Notes: generated from the letters alone by a model not told the origin. A stretch of DNA of 64,000 bases from Planctomycetota bacterium (GCA_018242585.1 JAFEBQ010000015.1:1-64000), one strand, 5' to 3'. Numbered from the stretch's first letter, positions 7,383-17,666 are shown. A program made the numbers and translations.

Positions 7383-8570
7383 TCACACCGCAGCCAGGCC
7401 TTCGGCGATCGCCTGCTTGATTTCCTCGCACGACTCAATGCCGATCGACAGCCGCAGCGTTCCTCCTTCGATCCCCAGCGCCCGGCGCGCTTCGACCGAT
7501 AAGGTGCGATGACTGGTCGAGGCCGGATGCGATAGGGTCGTGCTCAATTCCCCCAGCGACGGGCAGAAGGGCACGCGCCGCGCCGCGGCAATGAACCGGT
7601 CGGCCGCTGGTGTGTCGCCGCCGAGCGTGATTGTGACCACCGTGCCGAACCGTTCGCCGAATTGTCGCTGGGCGAGCGCGTGATCGGGATGAGTTGTCAG
7701 TCCCGGGTAGTGGACCGCGGTCACTTCCTTGCGCCCGGTCAACCATTTCGCGATGGCCAGGGCGTTATCCGCCGCGCGCTCGAATCGCACGGCCAATGTC
7801 GCTAGCCCGCGCCAAGCCAGCCAGCAGTCGAACGGCGGCGCCGAAAGGCCCCAGGTGCCGATCGTGCCGGGAATCCGCTCGAACCACGCGGCCCGGCCGC
7901 ACAACATTCCCAAAAGCACATCGCTGTGCCCGTTCATCACTTTGGTCAGACTTTCGAGCACCAGGTCGGCGCCCAACTCCAGCGGCCGGCACAGGGCCGG
8001 CGAGGCAAAGGTGTTATCGACCAGAAGCGCCGCCCCGTGATCGTGGGCTACTTGGGCCAGCGCCCCAATATCGGCCACGCGCAGCACCGGGTTGCTGATT
8101 GTCTCGACGACGACGAGTTTCGTCTGCTTGGTACAGGCCGCACGCACCGCAGCCAGATCGCAGGTATCGACCACCGACGACGCGACACCCCAGCGGGTCA
8201 GTTCATCGACCAGCAATTTTAGGCTGCGGCCGTAAAGCTGATTGCTGGCCACCACGTGATCGCCCGGCTTAAGCACCCCCAGCGCCGCGGCCGCCAGCGC
8301 CGCCATGCCCGAACTGCACATCACCGCCCGTTCGGCCCCGTGCAGCTCGCGGCACTTTTCGGCCAACATCGCGCCGTTGGGATGGCCGTCGCGGCTGTAG
8401 ACAAAGCCCGCTTCTTCGCCGGCGAGTAACCGCTCGGCCTGGGACGTGCTTTCACAGCGATAGACGCTGGCCGGGTAGATCGGCGGGGCGTGCGAGTGAA
8501 TGTTTTCTGGAATCGAAGCCGGCCGCGGGCAAATGTCTTCGGCCTTGGGACGTGGCGAGGGGTCGGGCAT
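7383..8570 (-). CDS. Cys/Met metabolism PLP-dependent enzyme (cystathionine gamma-synthase/lyase family)
   Basis: 395 aa from the chosen ATG; the frame stays open to 8615. Fold-type I PLP enzyme of trans-sulfuration. The PLP lysine is K210 in SLTKVMNGHSD, the PLP-binding aspartate D185 in LVDNTFASP, and the Tyr-Arg pair Y58/R60 (VYSRDGHPN) binds the phosphate of the neighbouring subunit. These motifs fit cystathionine gamma-synthase, cystathionine gamma-lyase and methionine gamma-lyase alike; the precise reaction cannot be told. It acts in cytosolic methionine or cysteine metabolism. The glycosyltransferase-like gene lies just upstream on the same strand (51 nt), suggesting co-transcription. 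Confidence 0.88.
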   Translation of the reverse strand: MPDPSPRPKAEDICPRPASIPENIHSHAPPIYPASVYRCESTSQAERLLAGEEAGFVYSRDGHPNGAMLAEKCRELHGAERAVMCSSGMAALAAAALGVLKPGDHVVASNQLYGRSLKLLVDELTRWGVASSVVDTCDLAAVRAACTKQTKLVVVETISNPVLRVADIGALAQVAHDHGAALLVDNTFASPALCRPLELGADLVLESLTKVMNGHSDVLLGMLCGRAAWFERIPGTIGTWGLSAPPFDCWLAWRGLATLAVRFERAADNALAIAKWLTGRKEVTAVHYPGLTTHPDHALAQRQFGERFGTVVTITLGGDTPAADRFIAAARRVPFCPSLGELSTTLSHPASTSHRTLSVEARRALGIEGGTLRLSIGIESCEEIKQAIAEGLAAV

Positions 8571-8620
8571 GATACGTAGTCGTCGTTGGTTTAATGGCGC
8601 AAAGTTGATCGCCATTCATT

Positions 8621-9304
8621 CTAATCGAGCGGCACGTCGCCGCATCGCGCGCGGACGACGGCTCGGTAAACGTCGAGCAGCTTGTCGCGCCCGGCCGGTG
8701 TATTCACGTCGTCACGCGACGTCAGCGTGACCTCGGTTTCGAGTCCAGGAAACGTCTGATGCAGTTGCTGGGCAACGTCATTATTGGGGACCAATATCCG
8801 GCCAGCGTTCTCGGCCGTTTCGCGGGCATAGCGGAGCCAGCGCTTGTCGACCGCCAGCAGTTCCAACTCGGCTCCCCACGCTTCGACCACGTAGGGCACA
8901 CCTGCCTCCAAGGCCAAATGCCCCAGCAGCCAGACATGCTCAGCATGGACCAGATGCGGATTGAACTCCTGAATCTCGTCGTCGAAGACCGTGCGAAGTT
9001 GGTCGCGATATTGATCGACTTGCTGATCGGTCAGGCGCGCGAACGACTGGTGCTCGCTGGCCGCCACGAATCGCGGCGCGGCAAACGGTACCATCGCTGT
9101 CGTGTCGCCGGCTCGGCAGACCGCGTGACGCAGCGAAACGCCCGCCGACAGCGAGGCCGCGCGCCCTCCAGCCAACTCGCCTGAATCGACCACCAGCAGA
9201 CGCACCTGGTGCCCCGCCGCCGCTAGCTGCGAGGCCAGTTGCCCGACGCGCCGGCCGACCGGCGCATCGTCCCAGGGCTCGTGACTGGCGATCAGGATTC
9301 GCAT
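8621..9304 (-). CDS. Glycosyltransferase family 4 N-terminal-like protein, no donor domain
   Basis: 227 aa, starting MRILIASHEPW; the frame extends to 9334. The N-terminal half resembles the acceptor-side Rossmann domain of GT-B glycosyltransferases: the strand MRILIASHEPWDDAPVGRR, AGHQVRLLVV, then NPHLVHAEHVWLLG and VPYVVEAWGAELE. The C-terminal half with the nucleotide-sugar site (E-x7-E) is absent; the protein ends at GDVPLD* where a full GT4 would be nearly twice as long. It may be a stand-alone acceptor domain that pairs with another subunit, or a decayed enzyme, though the remaining frame is intact. It is upstream of the PLP enzyme. Confidence 0.6.
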   Translation of the reverse strand: MRILIASHEPWDDAPVGRRVGQLASQLAAAGHQVRLLVVDSGELAGGRAASLSAGVSLRHAVCRAGDTTAMVPFAAPRFVAASEHQSFARLTDQQVDQYRDQLRTVFDDEIQEFNPHLVHAEHVWLLGHLALEAGVPYVVEAWGAELELLAVDKRWLRYARETAENAGRILVPNNDVAQQLHQTFPGLETEVTLTSRDDVNTPAGRDKLLDVYRAVVRARCGDVPLD

Positions 9305-9595
9305 GGGGCAAGACTGAGACGAAATGGGGCTCAAATACTCGACCGTTGACGTGGCCGCTGGGTACGGCGTGCCATTAGATCACGTCCCCTTAGCTCTCGC
9401 TAGCAACCGGTCAGGGACGCACTGCCGGTGCTGGCATTTGGGCCGGCGGCAGTCGATCTAGGTCCGAACTGCCAGCCTCGCTAGAATGCCCCGCCATTTT
9501 AGGAAGTTGGCGCGGCAGGGCGAATCTGACTCGCCGCCAGTCTGCTCGCGCCGACGGTCTACTATCTTATCGTCGAATCAAAGCGAGACGCCACG

Positions 9596-12500
9596 ATGGC
9601 GACCAAAAAGGTCCGTCGCTCCGGTGAGGATGCCGTTCCGTTCACCCCAGTCAAGCGCAAGCCGCGCGGCGGCCGGCTCTGGCATTGCTTGATCGTGGCG
9701 GCGGTGCTGCTGGTGGTGTTTGCGGCCGCGTTTCCAACCGTGGTCTCGCGGACGCCGTTGGGGCAAAAGCTCATTCATCGCGCCACGTCCGACCTGGACG
9801 GCAAGTTGGCCGTCGGCAGCTTGTCGATTGGCTGGTGGTCGCCCCTCGCCGCGCGCGACATCGAACTGACCGACGCCAGCGGACAACTGGTGGCGCGTGT
9901 GCCGGCAGTGGAGGGCGACAAACGCCTATGGGACTTGCTTTGGTCGCCACATCAGCTGGGCCGCATTCGGGTCACCAATCCGCAACTGAACGTGGTGCTG
10001 GACGATCAGTCGAGCAACCTCGAGCAGATGTTCGCCAAGTACCTAACGCCCAGCGATCAGCCCTCGTCGTCGGCGAGCGTACATCTGCAACTTGAAGTGG
10101 TTGACGCCACGATCACGGTGAACGATGCCTTGGCACGTCGGCAATCAGAACTGTCGCAGCTCAATTTTCAAGTCATCGTCGACGGCGCTGATGGTGTGTC
10201 CGACATTGCCGCTCGCGGCCTGGCCCGTTCGGCTGACGGAGGCGGACCTTTCCAGGCTCAGGTCTCGCTACGCAGCGCCACCGACGCCCACGGTCGGCAA
10301 GTGCCGATGGGGCGTCTGGTCCTCCAGGCCCAGGACTTCCCGCTCGGCTTGCCCCAGGTTCTGTTGCGGCGCTTGCAAACCAACATCCAACTCGCCGGTC
10401 GGATGTCGAGCGACTTGAATTGTGAATGGGGTTTGGACCAGTCGGGCAATGTCCGCCAATCGGCCAAGGGACAGGTCAACTTTCGCCAACTCAGCATCCT
10501 GGTCCCGAAGCTCAGCGGCGAGCCTCTGCGGCTGGCCCAACTGGATATCCCCTGTGATCTGACGTGGGAGAACAACCAGGCCCGGGTCACACGATTGCAG
10601 GCCGTGTGCGACATTGGCAAACTGTCGCTGCAGGCCGACGTGGCCGAGGCGGACAAGCTGCTCGATCTGACGGATGCGCGCGAGATCGCGCGGCATCTGT
10701 CGCGCGGCAACAACGAACTGCAAATGCGGGTCGACCTGGCCCAGTTGGCCCGGCTGATGCCGCAAACCCTGCGGGTGCGCGACGACACGCAGGTGGCGTC
10801 GGGGCAGCTTGACGTCGAACTCAACACGCGGCGCGAGCCGGCGGGGTACACCTGGCTGGGGCGAATCGAAGCCAGCCGGCTGGTGGCCGTCCACGATGGT
10901 CGCGAGGTGAGTTGGGATCAGCCGTTGCGGATCGCGTTCGCCGCCCGTGACGAGCAACGCGGGCTGGTGGTCGATCGCTTGCAGTGCCAATCGAATTTCA
11001 TCCAGGTCGAAGGGGCCGGCACGGCCGACGCTTGCCAACTGAACAGTACGCTCGACCTGCAACGCCTGAGTCAAGAACTGGGCAAGTTCGTCGATCTGTC
11101 GAACATCCGCCTGGCGGGGCGCGGCACGGCCCAAATGGCCTGGCAGCGTCAACCCGACGGCGCGTTCCAGACCGGCGGGCAATTAACTGTCGACGGCTTT
11201 GAATTGGCGACGGCCGGCGCTGCGCCCTGGACCGAGCAGCAGTTGGTCTTCTCGTTTGGCGCCCGCGGGTCGTTGGACCAGCAGCAAAACCTGCAGCAAG
11301 TCGCGTCGGCCCAGGCAAAGCTGGTTTCGGGCACTGATTTAATGTTATTGAACCTATCCACGCCGGTCGCCCATCCGACGGTGGCCACCAGTTGGCCCGT
11401 CGAGCTAAGCATGCAAGGAAGCCTGGGCACCTGGCGGCGTCGCTTGACGCCGGCGATTGGGCCCTTGCCCGGGCTCAACGCCGAAGGGCAGATGCAGGTC
11501 ACGGGTGTGATGCAACTCTCGTCGTCAGTGGTCGATGTCGAAAAGTGCGAACTCTCGGTCACGCCGCTGCAAGTCAACGGGTGGTCGTTGTTCATCGATG
11601 AACCTGCGGCCAAGTGTCGGTTGGTCGGGCGCTGGGATCGCGCGCAGAACTTGCTCGATCTGAAAGAAGCGACACTTGAAACGTCGGTCGCGACGCTCCG
11701 TTCGCGCGACGCCCGACTGGGGTTGGCAGCCGCTTCGGCTCACCTGACCCAAGGCGAAATCACCGCCGATGCCAATCTGCACAAGCTGCTCGATTGGTTC
11801 CAAGACCCGCGCCAGCCGCGTTCGTGGGAAGTGAGTGGGGCGTTCAAGGGCCGGGCGGTATTCAACTACCAGTCGGGCAAGACCACGCTCACGGTCGACG
11901 CCAACGCCGAAAACGTGCTGGCCACGCCGCGCGGCAGCCGCCAGTGGCACGAGCCGAGCATTCGCTGGCTGGCCGCGGCGGAATACGACCGCGAGTCCGA
12001 CAAGATCGAAGTCAAGCAGTGCGAGCTGCAATCCGACATGCTGGCCTTGCAAGTCGCCGGCAAGCTCGAGGAACTGTCCGCGCGGCGGATGCTGCAAGTT
12101 GACGGCCGAATCAATTACGACCTAGCCAAGGTGCAACGAATTGTGGCTCCATACGTGGGGCCGAATTTGCAGTTGGCCGGCCAGCAATCGCGCACGTTTT
12201 CGTTCGTTGGCCCGTTGAACACGCCGACTGAACTGCTCGATCCCAAGGATCCGAACGCCTGGCTCAAGCCCTTCACCGGGAGGGCCGAGTTGGGTTGGGA
12301 TTGGATGAATCTGTACGGGCTGAAAATGAACAAGGCGCAGCTGACGTTCGATCTGCGCGAAGGTTGGCTTCGTTGCTTGCCCGTCGAGTTGCCGATTGGC
12401 GGCGGGCGCATGAACCTGGCCCCGGTGGCGCGTTTGTCGCCAGCGCCGGCTGAGTTGCAGCACGCGCCGGCGGTATTGCTCGACCACGTCGAGCTAAGTC

Positions 12501-13105
12501 CCGAGATGTGCGGCCAGGCGATCGCGTACGCCGCGCCGATGTTGGCTGGCGTGACTCACGCGCAAGGGCAGATTTCGCTAGCCATCAGCGACTGTCGCGT
12601 GCCGCTTGCCGCTCCGTCGAAGGGGGACCTGTCAGGCAAATTGACGCTGCACTCGGTCGATATTGCCGGCGGCCCGATCATGCAAGAGCTGGCGATGCTC
12701 GTGGGCGCGAACTCGGCGTTGCAATTCAAGCGTGAATCGGAAATGCAGTTCCGCATGGTCAATGGCCGCATCTTCCACCAGGGGCTCGAACTGGCCACGC
12801 CGACGATGAGCTTCCGTACCCAAGGTTCGGTCGGTCTCGATCAATCGTTGGCGTTGATGGTCGAAATGCCGGTGCCACAACAATGGCTGGGGAACAATCC
12901 GATGAGCTCGCCCTTGCGCAATCAATTGTTGCGCGTGCCGGTCGGCGGCACGATTACCCGGCCGGGACTTGACCGGCAAGAACTCGATCGCCAGGCCGGC
13001 GAGCTGTTCCGCAATTCGGCGGCCACGGCCGTGCAAGACGGGCTGAACCGCGGGCTCGATGCGCTGCTCGGCCCGGCGGCCCGCCGCGAAGGAAACACGC
13101 GGTAA
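9596..13105 (+). CDS. Large AsmA/TamB-like membrane-anchored protein
   Basis: 1169 aa. A basic N-terminus and one transmembrane segment (about residues 27-50, LWHCLIVAAVLLVVFAAAF) precede LGQKLIHRATSDLDGKLAVGSLSIGWWSPLAARDIELTDASG, the typical opening of AsmA-like proteins. The rest is a long beta-rich region with repeated 'LDGRINY', 'GQLTVDGF' phrases, ending with an AsmA-like C-terminal segment (GGTITRPGLD). Such proteins span the periplasm and are linked to lipid transport to, or assembly of, the outer membrane. It is transcribed away from the upstream minus-strand pair; the 290-nt intergenic region (9305-9595) holds a small inverted repeat near 9420-9453 but no clear promoter. Confidence 0.8.
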   Translation: MATKKVRRSGEDAVPFTPVKRKPRGGRLWHCLIVAAVLLVVFAAAFPTVVSRTPLGQKLIHRATSDLDGKLAVGSLSIGWWSPLAARDIELTDASGQLVARVPAVEGDKRLWDLLWSPHQLGRIRVTNPQLNVVLDDQSSNLEQMFAKYLTPSDQPSSSASVHLQLEVVDATITVNDALARRQSELSQLNFQVIVDGADGVSDIAARGLARSADGGGPFQAQVSLRSATDAHGRQVPMGRLVLQAQDFPLGLPQVLLRRLQTNIQLAGRMSSDLNCEWGLDQSGNVRQSAKGQVNFRQLSILVPKLSGEPLRLAQLDIPCDLTWENNQARVTRLQAVCDIGKLSLQADVAEADKLLDLTDAREIARHLSRGNNELQMRVDLAQLARLMPQTLRVRDDTQVASGQLDVELNTRREPAGYTWLGRIEASRLVAVHDGREVSWDQPLRIAFAARDEQRGLVVDRLQCQSNFIQVEGAGTADACQLNSTLDLQRLSQELGKFVDLSNIRLAGRGTAQMAWQRQPDGAFQTGGQLTVDGFELATAGAAPWTEQQLVFSFGARGSLDQQQNLQQVASAQAKLVSGTDLMLLNLSTPVAHPTVATSWPVELSMQGSLGTWRRRLTPAIGPLPGLNAEGQMQVTGVMQLSSSVVDVEKCELSVTPLQVNGWSLFIDEPAAKCRLVGRWDRAQNLLDLKEATLETSVATLRSRDARLGLAAASAHLTQGEITADANLHKLLDWFQDPRQPRSWEVSGAFKGRAVFNYQSGKTTLTVDANAENVLATPRGSRQWHEPSIRWLAAAEYDRESDKIEVKQCELQSDMLALQVAGKLEELSARRMLQVDGRINYDLAKVQRIVAPYVGPNLQLAGQQSRTFSFVGPLNTPTELLDPKDPNAWLKPFTGRAELGWDWMNLYGLKMNKAQLTFDLREGWLRCLPVELPIGGGRMNLAPVARLSPAPAELQHAPAVLLDHVELSPEMCGQAIAYAAPMLAGVTHAQGQISLAISDCRVPLAAPSKGDLSGKLTLHSVDIAGGPIMQELAMLVGANSALQFKRESEMQFRMVNGRIFHQGLELATPTMSFRTQGSVGLDQSLALMVEMPVPQQWLGNNPMSSPLRNQLLRVPVGGTITRPGLDRQELDRQAGELFRNSAATAVQDGLNRGLDALLGPAARREGNTR

Positions 13106-13171
13106 ATACTGTTCCCCGTTCGCGCTCGCCCGGCTAATCGCGCGACCGCCGGCCACGAATTTGATCACTCG

Positions 13172-14281
13172 CTACGCGCTGAACCGGTCGTCGAACGGCA
13201 GCTCGAACGTCTCGGCCACGGGCCGGTTCGTCACTCGGCCATCGATGATGTTGATCGCCCGCGCGAGGGGTCGCGAGCGTTCTGCCGCGGCCACGATTCC
13301 TCGCTTGGCAATCTGCAGCACCCAGGGGAGCGTTACGTTGCACAGGGCGTACGTGCTGGTGCGCCCGACGGCCCCGGGCATGTTGGTGACGCAGTAGTGG
13401 AGCACGTTGTCGACCATGTAGGTCGGCTCGCTGTGTGTGGTGGGGCGGCTGGTTTCGATGCAACCTCCCTGGTCGATCGCCACGTCGATAATCACGCTGC
13501 CTGGCTGCATCAGCTTTAGATCTTCGGCCTCGACCAACCGCGGTGCTTTGGCCCCGGGAATCAGAACGGCGCCAATGACAAGATCGGCTCGGCGCAGATG
13601 TTCGCGCACCGTGTGCCGGTCGCTGAACAAGCAATCGACATTCGGCGCGGTGATGTCGTCCAGGTAGCGCAGCCGGTCCATGTTCACGTCGAGCAAGGCG
13701 ATATTCGCGCCGAAGCCGGCCGCCACCTTGGCGGCGTTGGCGCCGACGACACCGGCACCCAGGATCAGGATGTTGGCCGGCGCGACGCCCGGCACGCCGC
13801 CCAGCAGAATGCCGCGACCCATTTGCGGCCGTTCGAGGTATTTGGCCCCTTCCTGGATGCTCATGCGCCCGGCCACTTCGCTCATCGGAGTCAGCAGGGG
13901 CAAGCGCCCTTGATCGTCGCTGAGCGTTTCATAGGCGACGGCGGTGATGCCGCTGTTAATGATCGCGTCGGTCAAGGCGCGACTGGCGGCGAAATGGAAG
14001 TAAGTAAAGACGATCTGCCCGCGGCGCAGACGCGGCCACTCGACCGGCAGCGGCTCCTTGACCTTGACGATCATTTCGGCCGCGGCGAACAGCTCGTCAG
14101 CCGTGGCGACGATGGTGGCCCCGTGAGCGGCGTAGTTCTCGTCGGGTATGCCCGAGCCCAGGCCGGCGCCGGCCTCGATCAGCACCTGGTGCCCGGCGCG
14201 GCGGAGTTCCTCGACGCCGACGGGCAGCATGGCCACACGATACTCGTCACGCTTAACTTCCTTGGGCACGCCGATGATCAT
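13172..14281 (-). CDS. ald: Alanine dehydrogenase
   Basis: 369 aa, full family length. NAD-dependent reversible deamination of L-alanine to pyruvate and ammonia. The N-terminus MIIGVPKEVKRDEYRVAMLP is diagnostic. Catalytic K75 (VKVKEPLP) and H96 (TYFHFAAS) fall at the known positions, and the NAD-binding Rossmann motif is ILGAGVVGANAAKVAAGFG. It follows der on the same strand with a 58-nt gap, so the two may be co-transcribed although unrelated in function. It converges on the AsmA-like gene with only 66 nt between, and no clear terminator was seen there. Confidence 0.96.
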   Translation of the reverse strand: MIIGVPKEVKRDEYRVAMLPVGVEELRRAGHQVLIEAGAGLGSGIPDENYAAHGATIVATADELFAAAEMIVKVKEPLPVEWPRLRRGQIVFTYFHFAASRALTDAIINSGITAVAYETLSDDQGRLPLLTPMSEVAGRMSIQEGAKYLERPQMGRGILLGGVPGVAPANILILGAGVVGANAAKVAAGFGANIALLDVNMDRLRYLDDITAPNVDCLFSDRHTVREHLRRADLVIGAVLIPGAKAPRLVEAEDLKLMQPGSVIIDVAIDQGGCIETSRPTTHSEPTYMVDNVLHYCVTNMPGAVGRTSTYALCNVTLPWVLQIAKRGIVAAAERSRPLARAINIIDGRVTNRPVAETFELPFDDRFSA

Positions 14282-14339
14282 GCGAGGCTCTCAGTCGTTG
14301 AGGGGGGGCGGTCAATGCGCGAAATGGCGATGCGGAGAA

Positions 14340-15821
14340 TCATTCCTCGTCGTCGGGCAATTCGTCGAAGTCCGCGTCAGCATCCTCTTGCCAGTCGGTC
14401 GGCAAGGGTATTTCCGCGTCGGCCGCTTCTCCTTTGCGTCGTTTGGCAACGGGGACGGCCTGGTCGTCGAACAGCGGCGGTTCCTTCGGCCGTTTCTCTG
14501 CTCCGTCGGCGCTGCGCGAGCGCGTGTAAAGCTTGATCGGCACCTCGGCATAGGGCAATCGCTCGCGCAGCGCGCCGATCAGGTATCGCTGATAGTTGGG
14601 ACTGATGGCCGACGGGTCGCTGCAAAACAGCACGATCGTCGGCGGCTCGATGCCGACTTGCGTGGCGTAATAAATCTTGGGCCGGCGGTTCTTATAGAGC
14701 GGCGGCGGGTTGCGCTCGATGACCGCGCGCAGCACTCGATTCAGTTCGCCAGTGGTCACGCGCGTGCGGGCTTGCTTGAACAACATTTGCCCGTGATTGA
14801 CCAGAGCCTTGATGTTCTTGCCCGTCTGGCCGGTGATGAAGGCGATCGGCACGTGCCGCATGGTGCGGAACTCGTCGTGCAGGTATTGCGCCCACTCCTC
14901 GGTCGAAACCTTGCCGGTGTACAAGTCCCACTTATTCACAACGAACACGCAGGGCTTGGAGTTTTCGTCAATGTACGCGCAAAGCTGCTGATCGACCTGG
15001 CTGACCGGCTCGGCGGCGTCGAAGAACATGAACACGACGTCGGCGCGGCGGATGCTGCGCTGGGCTCGATGCAGGCTGTAGTATTCCAGGTCGTTTGCCA
15101 GACTCTTTCGCTTGCGCAGCCCGGGCGTATCGATGGCCATCATCGCCTGGCCATCGAGTTCGAACCGAACGTCAACGCTATCGCGGGTGGTACCGGGCAC
15201 TTCGCTGACGATCATCCGCTCGGTCTGTGACAACGTGTTGACAAAGGTGCTTTTGCCGACGTTGCGACGGCCGACGATCGCCACCTTCATCACCGGGTCG
15301 GCCGGAGTTTCTTCGTCAACTTGCTTGGGCAAAGCAGCGAAGACCGCGCTCCACAACTCGTCACGGTTGCGCTTTTCCCGGGCGCTAACACGAATGATGG
15401 GATCGCGCCCCAGCTTGTAGAACTCGTCGGCTTGCACATCGAGCGACGGGGCGTCGGCCTTGTTGGCCACGCAGATCACCGGAGCCGGTACATTGCGCAG
15501 GCGTTGCGAAATATCGCTGTCCATGGGCGTCAGCCCCGCGCGCGTGTCAACCACGAACAGAATCACGTCGGCCGAATCGATGGCGATCTGAATCTGGCGT
15601 TCGACGTGTTCGGTCAGGTTGTCCGCGTCGACGATACCGATGCCGCCGGTGTCGACCAACTCGACAAACCGGTCGTCGTATTCGACTAGTTGCGTGACAC
15701 GGTCGCGGGTCACGCCGGCCCGGTCATCGACAATGGCCAAGCGGCGGCCGGCCAGCCAGTTGAACAGGCTGCTCTTGCCGACGTTGGGTCGACCGACGAT
15801 GACAACTTGAGGAACGCCCAT
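14340..15821 (-). CDS. der: Ribosome-assembly GTPase Der (EngA)
   Basis: 493 aa from the ATG at 15821 (MGVPQVVIVG); the frame continues upstream to 15920, but that extension is not Der-like. Two tandem GTPase domains are visible: GRPNVGKSS at 10-18 with DTGGIG, NKAD; and GRRNVGKST near 190 with DTPGLRKR, NKWD. A KH-like domain follows. The C-terminus has an extra tail of roughly 50 residues that goes from basic (AKRRKGEAAD) to strongly acidic (ADADFDELPDDEE). Der assists 50S ribosomal subunit assembly and is normally essential. The downstream neighbour on the same strand is ald. Confidence 0.96.
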   Translation of the reverse strand: MGVPQVVIVGRPNVGKSSLFNWLAGRRLAIVDDRAGVTRDRVTQLVEYDDRFVELVDTGGIGIVDADNLTEHVERQIQIAIDSADVILFVVDTRAGLTPMDSDISQRLRNVPAPVICVANKADAPSLDVQADEFYKLGRDPIIRVSAREKRNRDELWSAVFAALPKQVDEETPADPVMKVAIVGRRNVGKSTFVNTLSQTERMIVSEVPGTTRDSVDVRFELDGQAMMAIDTPGLRKRKSLANDLEYYSLHRAQRSIRRADVVFMFFDAAEPVSQVDQQLCAYIDENSKPCVFVVNKWDLYTGKVSTEEWAQYLHDEFRTMRHVPIAFITGQTGKNIKALVNHGQMLFKQARTRVTTGELNRVLRAVIERNPPPLYKNRRPKIYYATQVGIEPPTIVLFCSDPSAISPNYQRYLIGALRERLPYAEVPIKLYTRSRSADGAEKRPKEPPLFDDQAVPVAKRRKGEAADAEIPLPTDWQEDADADFDELPDDEE

Positions 15822-16083
15822 GACCGGAAAACCTGGCACGCTGGAGGAACGATCGAGCGGCGCTGCCGGCCGCGCTGCATGGCACTCGGCGCACGGGGGC
15901 GCGCGAGAAGCTCGCGCCAAAAGACGACCCCGCAGGAGTCATAGGCAGTTTCGCTGCCGTTCATCATAATGCAGCCGCCCCGAGTCCGGTAGGCATCGCG
16001 AAATGCCCCGAACTAGCGGCGTGAATGCACCGCTGGGCCGGCTGACAACGCACGGCCCGAGACACCACCAAGGATAACGCAGC

Positions 16084-16899
16084 ATGGCCAAGTCGGCATC
16101 GGCACGCAAAGCCGCCGTCCAAACACTCGAAGCGCTGCAGCGCGCCGGCGTGACCCATTTGCCCAAAGCGCGGCGCAAGGTTTCGATTCACCAGGCCGTG
16201 CCAACGGAAGAGCCTGCCGCATCGGAAGTGGCCGTGCCAGCGCCGGTAACTTCGCAATCGCCGATGGTAGCGAAAGCGCCCGCGCCGACGGCGAAAGCGC
16301 CCGAGAAAGTTGCTTCGCGCGCGACGACGCCGGCCGAAGCTCAGCAACTGCTGGAGGTCATCCGCCCTGAGGTCGTCGCCTGCACACGCTGCACCGAACT
16401 GGCCGAGACGCGGACCCAGACGGTGTTCGGCGTGGGAAACCCGCGAGCGCGGCTGGTGTTCATGGGTGAGGCACCTGGTGCCGACGAAGACAAGCAAGGC
16501 GAACCATTCGTTGGTCGCGCCGGTCAGTTGCTGACCAAGATCATCGAAGCGTGCAAGCTGCGGCGCGAGGATGTCTATATCTTGAACACGCTCAAGTGTC
16601 GCCCGCCGGGGAACCGCAACCCCGCGCCGGACGAAGTGGCCAATTGTCGGCATTTCTTCGAGCGGCAGTTGAGCATTATTCAGCCTGAGTTCCTGGTCTG
16701 CCTAGGCGCGATCGCGGCCCAGTCACTGCTCGAGACCGATGTGACCATCGGCCGGCTGCGCGGCACGTTTCACGAGTACCGGGGCATCCAGGTGGTCTGC
16801 ACTTATCACCCGGCCTACTTGCTGCGCAATCCCAACGCCAAGCGCGACGTCTGGGAAGACATGAAGATGGTGATGCAGCGAATGGGAGTCGAGCTCTAG
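16084..16899 (+). CDS. Family 4 uracil-DNA glycosylase
   Basis: 271 aa. Removes uracil from DNA in base-excision repair. The N-terminal 90 residues are a low-complexity Ala/Pro/Lys linker preceded by a short helical segment, longer than in typical family 4 enzymes. The core has Fe-S cysteines C100 and C103 (CTRC), the active-site motif GEAPGADED at 128-136, a third cysteine in [10 protein letters not shown], a fourth in VANCRHFF, and the C-terminal motif HPAYLLRNP. The start ATG follows ACGCAGC without a strong ribosome-binding site. It is divergent from der (263 nt apart). Confidence 0.92.
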   Translation: MAKSASARKAAVQTLEALQRAGVTHLPKARRKVSIHQAVPTEEPAASEVAVPAPVTSQSPMVAKAPAPTAKAPEKVASRATTPAEAQQLLEVIRPEVVACTRCTELAETRTQTVFGVGNPRARLVFMGEAPGADEDKQGEPFVGRAGQLLTKIIEACKLRREDVYILNTLKCRPPGNRNPAPDEVANCRHFFERQLSIIQPEFLVCLGAIAAQSLLETDVTIGRLRGTFHEYRGIQVVCTYHPAYLLRNPNAKRDVWEDMKMVMQRMGVEL

Positions 16900-16965
16900 G
16901 CTTGAACCAATCGCCGGACGCGAGAGGGATCGCGCCGGCGACTGGTGGGGAATAGCCTGGCGAGT

Positions 16966-17256
16966 TTACTCGGCGCTGTCGCCTTCGAGTTGCTGGCGGT
17001 ATTCATCGCGCTCGCGACGCGTGGCTTCCAGATCGAAGACCAGGTACTTCATGTCGAGCCGCAACTGGCCCAGCGCGTCTTGGACCAGGTTCATGATTTT
17101 GCGGCGGCGCTTGGTGCTTTCGACCACGCGACCGACGAGCGGTTCGAGCCGCACCCGGACTTCCAAAGGCATGGCCTCGATGGCGGCCTTGAGCTCGACC
17201 ACGTCGTAGGGGAGTTCTTCAACGGCGGGACGAGTGGTCGGGGTGACGGTGCTCAT
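16966..17256 (-). CDS. Conserved planctomycete 96-residue protein, coiled coil
   Basis: 96 aa starting MSTVTPTTRP; GAGGAG stands just before the ATG at 17256, while the open frame reaches 17331. The body, LPYDVVELKAAIEAMPLEVRVRLEPLVGRVVESTKRRRKIMNLVQDALGQLRLDMKYLVFDLEATRRERDEYR, is predicted all-helical with a heptad-like C-terminal half and a basic patch ESTKRRRK. From memory, closely similar proteins occur across planctomycetes and are sometimes named transcriptional regulators, but no DNA-binding fold is obvious. Function unknown. Confidence 0.75.
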   Translation of the reverse strand: MSTVTPTTRPAVEELPYDVVELKAAIEAMPLEVRVRLEPLVGRVVESTKRRRKIMNLVQDALGQLRLDMKYLVFDLEATRRERDEYRQQLEGDSAE

Positions 17257-17666
17257 GGTTCGCTCCTCGTGGTGTGGTCTCGGTTGCTGTGCAAGGAGGT
17301 AAATGCAGCCGCCGTGCCAGAACGTCGACACGGCGCGACTTGTTTTCGGTAACTCGTTGCCCAGCCACTGGTTACGTAAGCCGCCGAATTAACGAGTTGC
17401 GGGGCGCACGTGTTGCCGGAACGCCACAACTCGCCTGGAGGCAAACGCCAAGTGCTGATAAATTAACGCCTTACGTCGTTTCCGCCCGTCGCGGCAACGT
17501 GTTGCCAAAGGGCAACATCCGCCGACGAGTGAAGGCGCTCGGGCCAACCGGCCACGGAGATGAGCGCACTCGACTGACCGATGGATTGGTTTCCCGAACG
17601 ATTCGCGGCGGTGTGGCGCACGCGGTGCGCCGTGGTGTCGCGTTCCGCGCTCGCGGTGTTCACCTG
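17257..17666. other. Divergent intergenic region, no gene seen
   Basis: 410 nt between the starts of the minus-strand 96-residue protein and the plus-strand exported protein. An open frame runs through it into the latter (from 17274), but its residues are Arg-rich and unlike a signal peptide, so it is treated as non-coding. Repeated AACGTGTTGCC / ACGTGTTGCC phrases occur around 17409 and 17498. No confident promoter was found. Confidence 0.4.
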
